In this document: positions 8,423 to 16,462 of the stretch, piece by piece
How the letters are laid out: each line of letters begins with the position of its first letter
Position numbering within the stretch: the first letter of the stretch is position 1
Origin: an uncultured Fidelibacterota bacterium
GTDB taxonomy: Bacteria > Fidelibacterota > Marinisomatia > Marinisomatales > UBA1611
Reading direction: 5' to 3'
Length of the DNA: 64,000 nucleotides
NCBI GenBank assembly: GCA_913043235.1
Contig: CAJWLO010000004.1
Coordinates: forward strand, 1 to 64,000
Notes under the pieces: model-generated
Database searches by the model: none
What the model was told of the DNA's origin: nothing
What the model saw: only the letters and a program-made list of their open reading frames with translations
Made by a program: the position numbers and the translations under genes

Positions 8423-10960
8423 ATGGATTACAAAAGTCAAAAAATCATATCATATGTTATCTTGGCAACATTTAGTTCAGGACTGCTGATCTGGTATTTT
8501 TTCTTACAAACCAATATTGCAAACGACCTTTCATCTATATCGGATAAATATAATCATGAAAAAAAAATAGGCAACGACCTGAAACGCATGCAAAATAACT
8601 TGGAAACTGTTATAAATAAATTTAGAGCATCAAATGAAAAATTCAATAACCTGCTGAAAAGAATCCCATCGATACATGATCAAGATAACTCCCTAACATC
8701 TTTCAAGGATCTCATCCAAGCGCACTCTTTAAAAATAAATAAATTTGAACCATCTCAAGGCACCATCGAAGAAAAAAATCTTTCTGTTGCCGAAACAGGA
8801 GATAAAATTACCATAAAAAAATATGCAGTAGATGTGGTTCTCACTGGCGATTTTCTGAGTTTTGGATATTTATTAGATTATTTGGCAACTAAGAGTGTAC
8901 TCATCAATATAACAAATGTAGAATTTTTTAATTCTAATAGAAATAATATCAAATTCTTAGCTTATGTTTATTTCCAAGAAGGGAATAAAAACCCAGAACT
9001 TATTCCATCAATGGAGCAGTTTATTATATCCGATATTTTCATATCACCAAAATCTATGAAAGAATCAAATTATATTGGCAGCATAACCACCGTCTCCTGG
9101 AAAGGTGAAGAAGTAGTCGTTGGCATTGATAATCCTCAATACACCAGTGATGGACTTGAGATATATTCGATTGAATACAGTGACGGCAGAAAAGAATTTG
9201 TAGAACGGTCAAAGCTCCCCCCTGAACTATTTGATGGGACAAAGGAAAACAAAGACGATTCAAGAGCTCCCCAGAACAAACAGGACGTCATAGAATTAAA
9301 AACTCAATTCTCTGATCAACTTTTGGAACTTGAAGAACGAATTAAAAGTTTTAACTCTGTCCAAAAAGAGCAACAGAAAAAATATGAATCTGAATTACTT
9401 AGCGTAGAACAAGAATATAAATCTGAACTACAAACAATGCAGAAAGCTTTTGAAGAACAATTGGAACGTCAAGAAAAAAAAATTACCGCTTTTGAAGAAC
9501 AGGAAAAGTTAAAAGAAGAGTTGAAGAAGATAGATGAGAGCAAGCTCGAGCAAGAAAGCAAAGCTAAATTAGAGACTCTTCAATATAAATTCGATAACCA
9601 GTTACGGATGCTAAAATCAAAGATTAGTTCATTTGAGGATTTACAGCAACAGCAACAGGATGAGTACGATAATCAAAAACGTACTGCGGATCGCCAGAAC
9701 AGATCCAAACTAAAGGCCTTGCAAGAAGAGTTTGAGGGTCAGTTACGCGAGCAGCAGGCAAAGATCACTGCCTTTGAATCAATGCAGGCACAGCAAAAAA
9801 GAGAAAAACTAAATCAGGAAGAAACAAATAAAGAAAATCAACGACAGCTAAATGAAATGCAACGTGAGTTTGAGGGTCAATTACGCGAGCAACAGTCAAA
9901 GATCGCTGCCTTTGAATCAATGCAGTTACGCCAGCAACAGGAAATGGCAGAGCAAAAATTACTTGCCAAGCAGGTCAGCAAAGAAAAACTTGCCGAAATT
10001 CAGCAAGAATTCATAGACCAACTGCAGAAAAAGGAAAATCGAATCACCAGCACATCCAGTCAACTCGCAGTCAAACCAACCCAGAAACTTATCACAGAAA
10101 AACAAAAACCTGATTTAACACCAGCAGACAAAAAGGCCATAGAGAAAAAGAAAATGAAAGAATTCATGGTTACATTAAAAGAATTGGAGGCACAGGAAAA
10201 AAAGAAACAGAAAGAAAAATCACAATCTCAAAGAAGGTCAATCCGGCCTGTAGCCGTACCTGTTCGAAAAATTACTCCGCGATTGGAACAAAACCCCTCA
10301 ATAGCCTATGAAAACTTGGATAATGTTTTTGAAAATATGGCGATTGAAGGAGTGTATCAATTCCGAAACGAAAAACAAAAACTAGATATAATTATTATTA
10401 CATCTGAAACTGAGACTGTAGCTCAAATAAAGCAAGGCTATTGGGAAAAGCCAGGTATATGGAAGAACGACTATCGTAATCTAACGAACGTGCGTATAGC
10501 AGGTGATAAATTATTTTCTGCAGAACAAAATGGTGAATTTATTTTTTACGAAGATAAAGGAGAACTGAAAAGAGGATTAAGAATGGATAATCTTTGGTCT
10601 GGAGAAAATCCTAATTCCGATTATGGTATCGGAAGACGTATAGGCTCCATTGGAGGATATTATCAAGGCTCTTACCCACACACGTCGATCCGGCTTCTGA
10701 AAAAAGTTGAGCTAGAAAATATGGCATCAAGAATTGAACTAAAACTAATGCGAAATGAAATTTTTGCAAGGTATGGCTACAAATTTGAACCAAATGGATA
10801 TATGGATCAGCATTTCAGCGATCAAAGATGGTACCAACCCCAGTATGAAGATGTAACAAGTTTTCTTACTGATATTGAAATCCAGAATGTCAATCAGATA
10901 AAGGGTACGGAACTAGAGTTTATTGAAGCTGTAAACTTTCTAAAAAGTTTTGCAAATTAA
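8423..10960 (+). CDS. PilO-like protein with coiled-coil repeats and YARHG domain
   Basis: 845 residues. A membrane helix (about 9-29) and a short coil are followed by a PilO-like domain (about 75-190: VVLTGDFLSFGYLLDYLAT...VLINITNVEFF). A small beta segment (about 200-270) comes next, then six tandem coiled-coil units of 47 residues (about 290-545), a basic stretch (about 570-620), a beta-rich domain of unknown type (about 630-750), and a YARHG domain (about 760-835: LMRNEIFARYGYKFEPNGYM, RWYQPQY). PilO proteins are normally about 200 residues, so more than 600 residues have been added on the periplasmic side. YARHG is known as an extracytoplasmic domain possibly linked to the cell wall. The long coil could span the periplasm and anchor the machine to peptidoglycan (inference). 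The stop overlaps the next start (TAATG). Confidence 0.75.
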   Translation: MDYKSQKIISYVILATFSSGLLIWYFFLQTNIANDLSSISDKYNHEKKIGNDLKRMQNNLETVINKFRASNEKFNNLLKRIPSIHDQDNSLTSFKDLIQAHSLKINKFEPSQGTIEEKNLSVAETGDKITIKKYAVDVVLTGDFLSFGYLLDYLATKSVLINITNVEFFNSNRNNIKFLAYVYFQEGNKNPELIPSMEQFIISDIFISPKSMKESNYIGSITTVSWKGEEVVVGIDNPQYTSDGLEIYSIEYSDGRKEFVERSKLPPELFDGTKENKDDSRAPQNKQDVIELKTQFSDQLLELEERIKSFNSVQKEQQKKYESELLSVEQEYKSELQTMQKAFEEQLERQEKKITAFEEQEKLKEELKKIDESKLEQESKAKLETLQYKFDNQLRMLKSKISSFEDLQQQQQDEYDNQKRTADRQNRSKLKALQEEFEGQLREQQAKITAFESMQAQQKREKLNQEETNKENQRQLNEMQREFEGQLREQQSKIAAFESMQLRQQQEMAEQKLLAKQVSKEKLAEIQQEFIDQLQKKENRITSTSSQLAVKPTQKLITEKQKPDLTPADKKAIEKKKMKEFMVTLKELEAQEKKKQKEKSQSQRRSIRPVAVPVRKITPRLEQNPSIAYENLDNVFENMAIEGVYQFRNEKQKLDIIIITSETETVAQIKQGYWEKPGIWKNDYRNLTNVRIAGDKLFSAEQNGEFIFYEDKGELKRGLRMDNLWSGENPNSDYGIGRRIGSIGGYYQGSYPHTSIRLLKKVELENMASRIELKLMRNEIFARYGYKFEPNGYMDQHFSDQRWYQPQYEDVTSFLTDIEIQNVNQIKGTELEFIEAVNFLKSFAN
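9296..10060 (+). repeat. Six tandem 141-bp coding repeats
   Basis: Within the PilO-like gene a unit of 47 codons recurs six times. The equivalent Phe codon of the F-x-x-Q-L motif is at 9308, 9449, 9590, 9731, 9869 and 10010, giving spacings of 141, 141, 141, 138 and 141 bases. Units four and five are nearly identical at DNA level over about 60 bases (9728-9787 and 9866-9925), which suggests recent duplication or gene conversion; the outer units have diverged. Consensus features are EFEGQLREQQ, KITAFESMQ and a Gln/Lys-rich spacer. Confidence 0.88.
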
Positions 10961-11586
10961 TGAATATCATGAAAACAATAATTGTATTTCTTTTCTTTTT
11001 TTATAATAATGCAATATTTAGCCAGAATAAAAGCAATTCATATTCATTTACACTAAAGGAAGTACTGGCATTTAAGAATCGAATTAAAGAACTGGAGAGA
11101 AAGGATAGTTTAAACAATATTCTAATAAAAAAAATGGATGATAGGATTTCCGTATTAAAGAATGAACTGTCAGTAGAAAGAATTGAAAATGCACGGCTTA
11201 TAGAAAAAGTTCCTACGGTTGAAAAGAAAAAAACACAGGAAAATAATATTAATCTAGGAATACAACTATTGAGCGCATTTATGTGCCGTAGAGTAGAAAA
11301 CGGGACCCCTTCTGGGATGGACACAAAGTTTTCCCCTTCCCAGAATAAATCAATATACTGTTTTTCTAAATTAAATAACTACTACGAATCCAGTAGTGCC
11401 GTTTACCATCTTTGGTACCAAGGAACCGAATTAAAGGCAAAGGTTCGTATTCGACTTGGTAGTGGCAATGAACGTACTGCTGTTTCTCAAAGAATCATCA
11501 CAAATGAAGAGGCTGGTTACTGGCGAGTAGAGGTTGCCACAGCGGATCAGAAAGTTTTGCAAATAATTTCCTTTGAAGTAGTTTAG
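10960..11586 (+). CDS. Exported DUF2914 protein
   Basis: 208 residues: an N-terminal signal peptide (hydrophobic KTIIVFLFFFYNNAIFSQ), a short coiled coil (about 35-80), then a DUF2914 domain (about 95-208) recognisable from MCRRVENGTPSG, FSPSQNKSIYCFSKL, VYHLWYQGTELKAKVRI and GYWRVEV. The function of DUF2914 is not known. The ATG overlaps the stop of the PilO-like gene by one base, so the two are translationally coupled. It is most likely a periplasmic or outer-membrane accessory of the pilus apparatus, which is inference from position. Confidence 0.75.
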   Translation: MNIMKTIIVFLFFFYNNAIFSQNKSNSYSFTLKEVLAFKNRIKELERKDSLNNILIKKMDDRISVLKNELSVERIENARLIEKVPTVEKKKTQENNINLGIQLLSAFMCRRVENGTPSGMDTKFSPSQNKSIYCFSKLNNYYESSSAVYHLWYQGTELKAKVRIRLGSGNERTAVSQRIITNEEAGYWRVEVATADQKVLQIISFEVV

Positions 11587-11597
11587 CCCTATATATC

Positions 11598-14468
11598 ATG
11601 GCAAAGAATCTTCCCTATATCCTTATTGCTTTGGGCGTTGCGGCAATTATTGCAGTGCTCTCACTTTTTGATCTTTACGACAACTTTGAACACAATCTGC
11701 TCGACATGCGGTTCAAAAGCAGAGGCCTAATGGAAACTAGGGATGATATTGCCACAGCCGATGTGGATGTGAGAGCACTGCAAACAGAAGGGAAATGGGA
11801 CCCTTGGAGCCGGGAAAAACATATACCGATGGTTAATCTGGCAGCAGAGCACGGCTTGGATGCATTCATATTTGATATGTATTTCATTGAAGACAGTGAA
11901 CGAAAACTTGAATATAAAGTTCTAAATAATATTCAAGACTCTGCTATGTACGTGGATGATTTTAAAAACCTGTTTCCTGATCCGGATAATGACCTGGCCG
12001 AAGCATCTGCACGAGCAGGTAATATTATTTATGCTCAAAGTTTTAAGCCACAGCCCAAGAAAAAAGAACCGGTGAAAAAAAGAACAGCGGTTATGGAACG
12101 ACGCCTGAATCTGCTAAAAGAAAAAGGATATTTTCGTACTGTAGATCGTGAAAAATATTCTGCTTTATTTGATTTCTATGATATTGAGACAGCTATAGAT
12201 TCATTGATTGTAAAATCAGCAGGGGTTTACTTTTTTCAGTCCGACCCTGATCCGGATGGATTGCAACGCAAGTATCCCTTGGTCGGTCTATATGAAGATC
12301 GCCTTTTCCCCGCTGCTTCCCTTGCTATAGCCCTTCGTCACTATGGTATCTCTTTTGATGATGTTGAAATCATCCCCGGTAAATATCTTCGGTTTGATCT
12401 TCCAGAACCGGATGAGCATGGCCGAACTGAGATCTCCATACCCATCAATATGAAAGGACAGATGCAGGTAAACTGGGCTGGAAACTGGGAAGACAAAGAA
12501 ACCGGTGAATTTGATCTGATGCACTATCCCTATAACGTATTGAAAACATTTCAGCAAAGGGAATATCCCAACTATGTAATGGCCAAGTACAAAGAGATTG
12601 CCAATAAACAATATGAAGGTGATATAAAGGCAGCCTTGAAACCTGCAGTAGCTGCTATGCCTAATGATAAGAAACTAATTATATCTGCGGCCAAAAAACT
12701 ATTACCCATGAGCATGGCTGAAAAATGGATCCAGCGTAATCCCAAAGGGACAGCGAGAGATTTCAAAAAGTTGCCCCCTTTCATGTTTAATGAACTCAAA
12801 AATAACAACAATATTGCAGATGCATTTGTTGAACAAGAGCAAGTCAGCTTAGACCAACTTATGTTAGATGGATCAATAATATATCAATCCGAGATGGAAA
12901 ATTATCATTTCAGATCCTTTAGACAGCTTCAAATGGATATGACTTCTGCCATTGAAAAAGCTGAAGAAAAAACTAATAAGAAAAAACTAAAAAAAGCACA
13001 GGCTAAGCTTGCTATTATTGAGCGGAACTTTCAGATTATTTCCAACCTGAACAAAAATGATATGGTTGATGAACAGCGCCCACTCTATTTTTCCCCTGTT
13101 AACAAAAGGTTGATTGCTGGTAAGGAAGACAAGGGCAATGCTCGTCTTATTGTACCGTTCGAGTTTGTTGGGAAAAAACTCTATTACGGTCTTACTGCTA
13201 CAGGAACATCAGATCTGAATCCTATGCCTTTTGATCCCAGATATCCAATGGTAGGACTACATGCAAACGCCCTGAATACAATTCTTGATAATAAAATCAT
13301 TCATGAAATATCCAAACCTTGGGTCACTGTTATTATTTTAGGCTTGGGTCTAATCCTAGCATTTGGCGTTCCAGCGCTGAGCCCAGCTATGGGTGGTTTA
13401 ACCACAGTTATACTGGTTGCCGGTTATGCTTGGTTATCCTTCTGGCTTTTTGCAAACAAGTATGTATGGTTGGATATGGTTGGCCCTTTAACTACCATGG
13501 CAATTGGCTATCTAGGCATTACAGTTTATAATTACATCCAGGAAGAAAAGAATAAACAATTTCTCAAGGAATCATTTGGCACCTATGTTTCCCCGGAACT
13601 GATTGACCAAATGTATGAAAGCGGGGAAGAACCTTCTCTGGGTGGGGAAGAGGGCTACCACACTGCCTTTTTCACGGATATCCAGAGTTTTTCATCTTTC
13701 TCTGAGAAATTATCTGCCAGTGATCTGGTGGGTCTATTGAACCAGTATCTCACAGATATGACTGATGTTCTCCTAGAAAACAAAGGTACATTGGATAAGT
13801 ATATTGGTGATGCTATTGTGGCCTTCTATGGTGCACCCATTGAGATTGATGACCATGAAATGTGGGCCTGTAAAACCGCCATTAAAATGCAGGAAAATCT
13901 GGAAATCCTGCGGCAAGGATGGCAGGAAGAAGGAGACCGATGGCCAGAGATCGTCCATCACATGCAAAACCGAATTGGTATCTGCACCGGCCAACTCGTT
14001 ACCGGTAATATGGGTTCGGAAGCTCGGATGAATTACACCATGATGGGTGATACAGTTAACCTAGCAGCTCGCCTTGAATCTTCAGCTAAACAATACGGGA
14101 TATACATTCAGATTGCTGATACCACATACCAGCCGGTAAAAGACAAGTTTGTCGTACGGGACCTGGATTTTGTGGTGGTCAAAGGGAAAACGGAACCCGC
14201 CCAGGTATATGAATTGATTTCCGAGATTGGTCAGGAACCGGAATTGTATAAAAAAATTCTTCCCGCCTTCCATGAAGCTCTAGCTCTTTATCGAAACCAA
14301 GAATGGCACAAAGCCATAGAAGCCTTTAAGGCATCAGACGAAATGGAAGATATGTTTCCGGGTCGACCAACCAACCCTAGCCGCATGTATATTCCAAGAT
14401 GCGAACACTATATGGATAATCCTCCAGGCGATGACTGGGATGGCGCCTGGACAATGACCAGCAAATAA
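11598..14468 (+). CDS. CHASE2-domain adenylate cyclase
   Basis: 956 residues. Membrane helix at about 4-24, a large extracytoplasmic CHASE2 sensor (about 30-565), three membrane helices (about 570-640), the linker FLKESFGTYVSPELIDQM, then a class III nucleotide cyclase domain (about 685-870). Metal-binding Asp residues are present (FFTDIQ, Asp694; KYIGDA, Asp738). The adenine-selecting Lys734 and Asp818 (MMGDTVN) and the transition-state Asn821 and Arg825 are also present, so the enzyme should make cAMP. A TPR-like tail (870-940) follows. The CHASE2 part contains an extra charged helical insertion (about 320-480). It sits between the DUF2914 gene and the PilP-like gene, 11 and 69 bases away, so it probably senses an envelope signal related to pilus state and signals inward (inference). 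Confidence 0.9.
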   Translation: MAKNLPYILIALGVAAIIAVLSLFDLYDNFEHNLLDMRFKSRGLMETRDDIATADVDVRALQTEGKWDPWSREKHIPMVNLAAEHGLDAFIFDMYFIEDSERKLEYKVLNNIQDSAMYVDDFKNLFPDPDNDLAEASARAGNIIYAQSFKPQPKKKEPVKKRTAVMERRLNLLKEKGYFRTVDREKYSALFDFYDIETAIDSLIVKSAGVYFFQSDPDPDGLQRKYPLVGLYEDRLFPAASLAIALRHYGISFDDVEIIPGKYLRFDLPEPDEHGRTEISIPINMKGQMQVNWAGNWEDKETGEFDLMHYPYNVLKTFQQREYPNYVMAKYKEIANKQYEGDIKAALKPAVAAMPNDKKLIISAAKKLLPMSMAEKWIQRNPKGTARDFKKLPPFMFNELKNNNNIADAFVEQEQVSLDQLMLDGSIIYQSEMENYHFRSFRQLQMDMTSAIEKAEEKTNKKKLKKAQAKLAIIERNFQIISNLNKNDMVDEQRPLYFSPVNKRLIAGKEDKGNARLIVPFEFVGKKLYYGLTATGTSDLNPMPFDPRYPMVGLHANALNTILDNKIIHEISKPWVTVIILGLGLILAFGVPALSPAMGGLTTVILVAGYAWLSFWLFANKYVWLDMVGPLTTMAIGYLGITVYNYIQEEKNKQFLKESFGTYVSPELIDQMYESGEEPSLGGEEGYHTAFFTDIQSFSSFSEKLSASDLVGLLNQYLTDMTDVLLENKGTLDKYIGDAIVAFYGAPIEIDDHEMWACKTAIKMQENLEILRQGWQEEGDRWPEIVHHMQNRIGICTGQLVTGNMGSEARMNYTMMGDTVNLAARLESSAKQYGIYIQIADTTYQPVKDKFVVRDLDFVVVKGKTEPAQVYELISEIGQEPELYKKILPAFHEALALYRNQEWHKAIEAFKASDEMEDMFPGRPTNPSRMYIPRCEHYMDNPPGDDWDGAWTMTSK

Positions 14469-14537
14469 AAATTATTAAGTTAATTTTAATTTTCGTTTAT
14501 TATCATGTACTGACAAATTTGTGAGTTAATCAGTTAA

Positions 14538-15059
14538 ATGAATACTAGATTAAAAGTTCTAAGTGGGCTTCTTGTACTCTCCATTATTTACGCTGCTATA
14601 ACATTTATCTCAGAAAATCGTGAATCAGAAAATAGGAAGCCTGCTCCGAACCAAGTGGAAAAAAAACCAAAAACTAACAGAAAAACAACGAAAGTTGAAT
14701 CTGATGAAATAGTGATTGTGAATAATTATAAGGAATTCAAACCGGCATCACAAACCAATAAAAAAGTAACTAACTGGGGACCGGATCCTTTTCAAACCAA
14801 AATTGTAAAGAGGGATCAATCTACAAATAATATTAATGAAACAATTAGAAATAGAGATCCATCTCCGCAGGGATATGTTGAAGCAAATATTAAAATTGAA
14901 TCAGTTGCCCGTATTGGTGAAGTGGCTATTGTTATAATCAATGGTCAGCGTTATCATGAAGGGGATCGTATCCAAAATCTTGTTATTGATAAAATCGAAA
15001 GTAAGACTGTCACATTTGTAATGGGCAACACAAAAATAATAAAAAATGTCGGCAAATAA
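14538..15059 (+). CDS. PilP/GspC-like pilus assembly protein
   Basis: 173 residues: one membrane anchor (about 5-25, VLSGLLVLSIIYAAITFI), a Lys/Thr/Asn-rich flexible linker, a short GPDPF motif typical of PilP/GspC linkers, and a C-terminal homology-region domain (about 115-170: VARIGEVAIVIINGQRYHEG, then V..I....VTFVMGNT). Such proteins link the inner-membrane PilMNO complex to the secretin. The secretin gene starts 14 bases before this gene ends, so the pair is coupled. In the MSHA system the corresponding part is MshK. Confidence 0.78.
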   Translation: MNTRLKVLSGLLVLSIIYAAITFISENRESENRKPAPNQVEKKPKTNRKTTKVESDEIVIVNNYKEFKPASQTNKKVTNWGPDPFQTKIVKRDQSTNNINETIRNRDPSPQGYVEANIKIESVARIGEVAIVIINGQRYHEGDRIQNLVIDKIESKTVTFVMGNTKIIKNVGK

Positions 15060-16338
15060 ACTCCTTACAATACTTACCTATTTATTACTGATGGGAATAG
15101 TATCGGCTCAGCAAGGATCAACAGTGGAGGATGAAAAATTTAATCTGAGTCATAAGATGTCCATCAATATGAAAAACTCAGATATACGTAATGTCCTTGA
15201 ATTAATTGGCGAATTAACTGGTCTTAATATTGTCATCTCACCAGAAGTACAAGATACAGTGACCGCAAACCTGGAGAATGTATCCGTGAGGGCTGCCCTG
15301 GATGCTATTTTACAGCCAAATGGATATAGTTATTTTATAAAAGAAAATATTCTGATAATCAAACTAGCCGACACACAAATGGTAGGTGAGTTAGAAACGC
15401 AAATTATTAGATTAAAATATATCGATGCAAATATGGTGCAACAGGCAATAGGCAACTTATTGTCACCCCAAGGCAGGATTGTTTCCTATGCTCAGAGATT
15501 ATCGGACATGACGGCTGGAGGAAGCTCAAATAGGATGGTTAATTTAATTCTAACAGAAACACAGGAAAATATGCCCAGATTGCTGAATATGATAAATACA
15601 ATTGATGTCCCAATAGCAAATATAAATATTGCTGTAAAGTTCATAGAAACACAGATAGATACAACAAAAGGTTCTGGATTTGATTGGACGGGTGGAGTAC
15701 CAATTCAATTGGGTGGCAATGATTCACTCGGTACTATTCCATTTAAACTAAATAATGTCACAATCGCTACACTTAATCCAATTCAATTATCCAATGCATT
15801 AAGACTGATGCAGGCTAGAGGGAATTCAAAATTGTTATCAAGCCCGTCTGTAACGACTCTAGATAATCATCCCGCAAATGTTGATGTAACCACTACCGTA
15901 TATATTGAAGGATCATTGCAAACAGGCACTACAACAAATAATCAGGAAAACACCAGTTTTCCAGGGTTGGGTATGGTGGTAAACAATGTAGTAACTCAGA
16001 CAAGCATCGGTATTAGCCTGATGGTAACGCCTAGATTAAATGAAACGAATCGTATCACCCTTGCGGTAGATGCGGAAGTAGAAGCCTTGTTAGCAGCTGC
16101 TGAGATAGCATCTGACAGACCAAGGTCTACTTCACGCAGTGTAAAAACGCAAGTTACGGTACAAAATGGTGATACTGTTATACTTGGAGGTCTTATCGCC
16201 GAAAATACCATTGAAAATTTTAAATACTTTCCTGGACTTCGTAGTATTCCGATTATTGGCCGATTATTTCAATCTAAATCCATTGAAAAAGAACAACGAG
16301 AGCTATTAATATTTATTACCCCTAACGTTGTAGGTTGA
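15046..16338 (+). CDS. Secretin (PilQ/MshL/GspD family)
   Basis: 430 residues: signal peptide (LLTILTYLLLMGIVSAQ), an STN/N0-like domain (about 35-105: MSINMKNSDIRNVLELIGEL, ANLENVSVRAALDAILQ), an N1-like segment (about 115-190: IIRLKYIDANMVQQAIGNLL), and the secretin beta-barrel (about 195-430) with gate region LSSPSVTTLDNHPANV and the C-terminal signature VPIIGRLF-like (SIPIIGRLFQSK...ELLIFITPNVV). This is short for the family (PilQ is usually 600-900 residues) because AMIN and extra N domains are absent. It forms the outer-membrane pore through which the fibre leaves. Last clear gene of the pilus cluster. Confidence 0.92.
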   Translation: MSANKLLTILTYLLLMGIVSAQQGSTVEDEKFNLSHKMSINMKNSDIRNVLELIGELTGLNIVISPEVQDTVTANLENVSVRAALDAILQPNGYSYFIKENILIIKLADTQMVGELETQIIRLKYIDANMVQQAIGNLLSPQGRIVSYAQRLSDMTAGGSSNRMVNLILTETQENMPRLLNMINTIDVPIANINIAVKFIETQIDTTKGSGFDWTGGVPIQLGGNDSLGTIPFKLNNVTIATLNPIQLSNALRLMQARGNSKLLSSPSVTTLDNHPANVDVTTTVYIEGSLQTGTTTNNQENTSFPGLGMVVNNVVTQTSIGISLMVTPRLNETNRITLAVDAEVEALLAAAEIASDRPRSTSRSVKTQVTVQNGDTVILGGLIAENTIENFKYFPGLRSIPIIGRLFQSKSIEKEQRELLIFITPNVVG

Positions 16339-16462
16339 TTGACAGTATATAATCAATATATACTAACTTATAATTATTATCTCAATCATGTGGGACGGAT
16401 AAAAGGTCATTCAATTAAACTTATTAAGAATCTAAAATTGAATAATCCCAATTTTAATATCT

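Noticed and set aside
16339..16374. TTGACA followed by TATACT and TATAAT after the secretin gene
   Set aside because: Spacings are 14 and 24 bases, neither of which is suitable, and the region is simply AT-rich.
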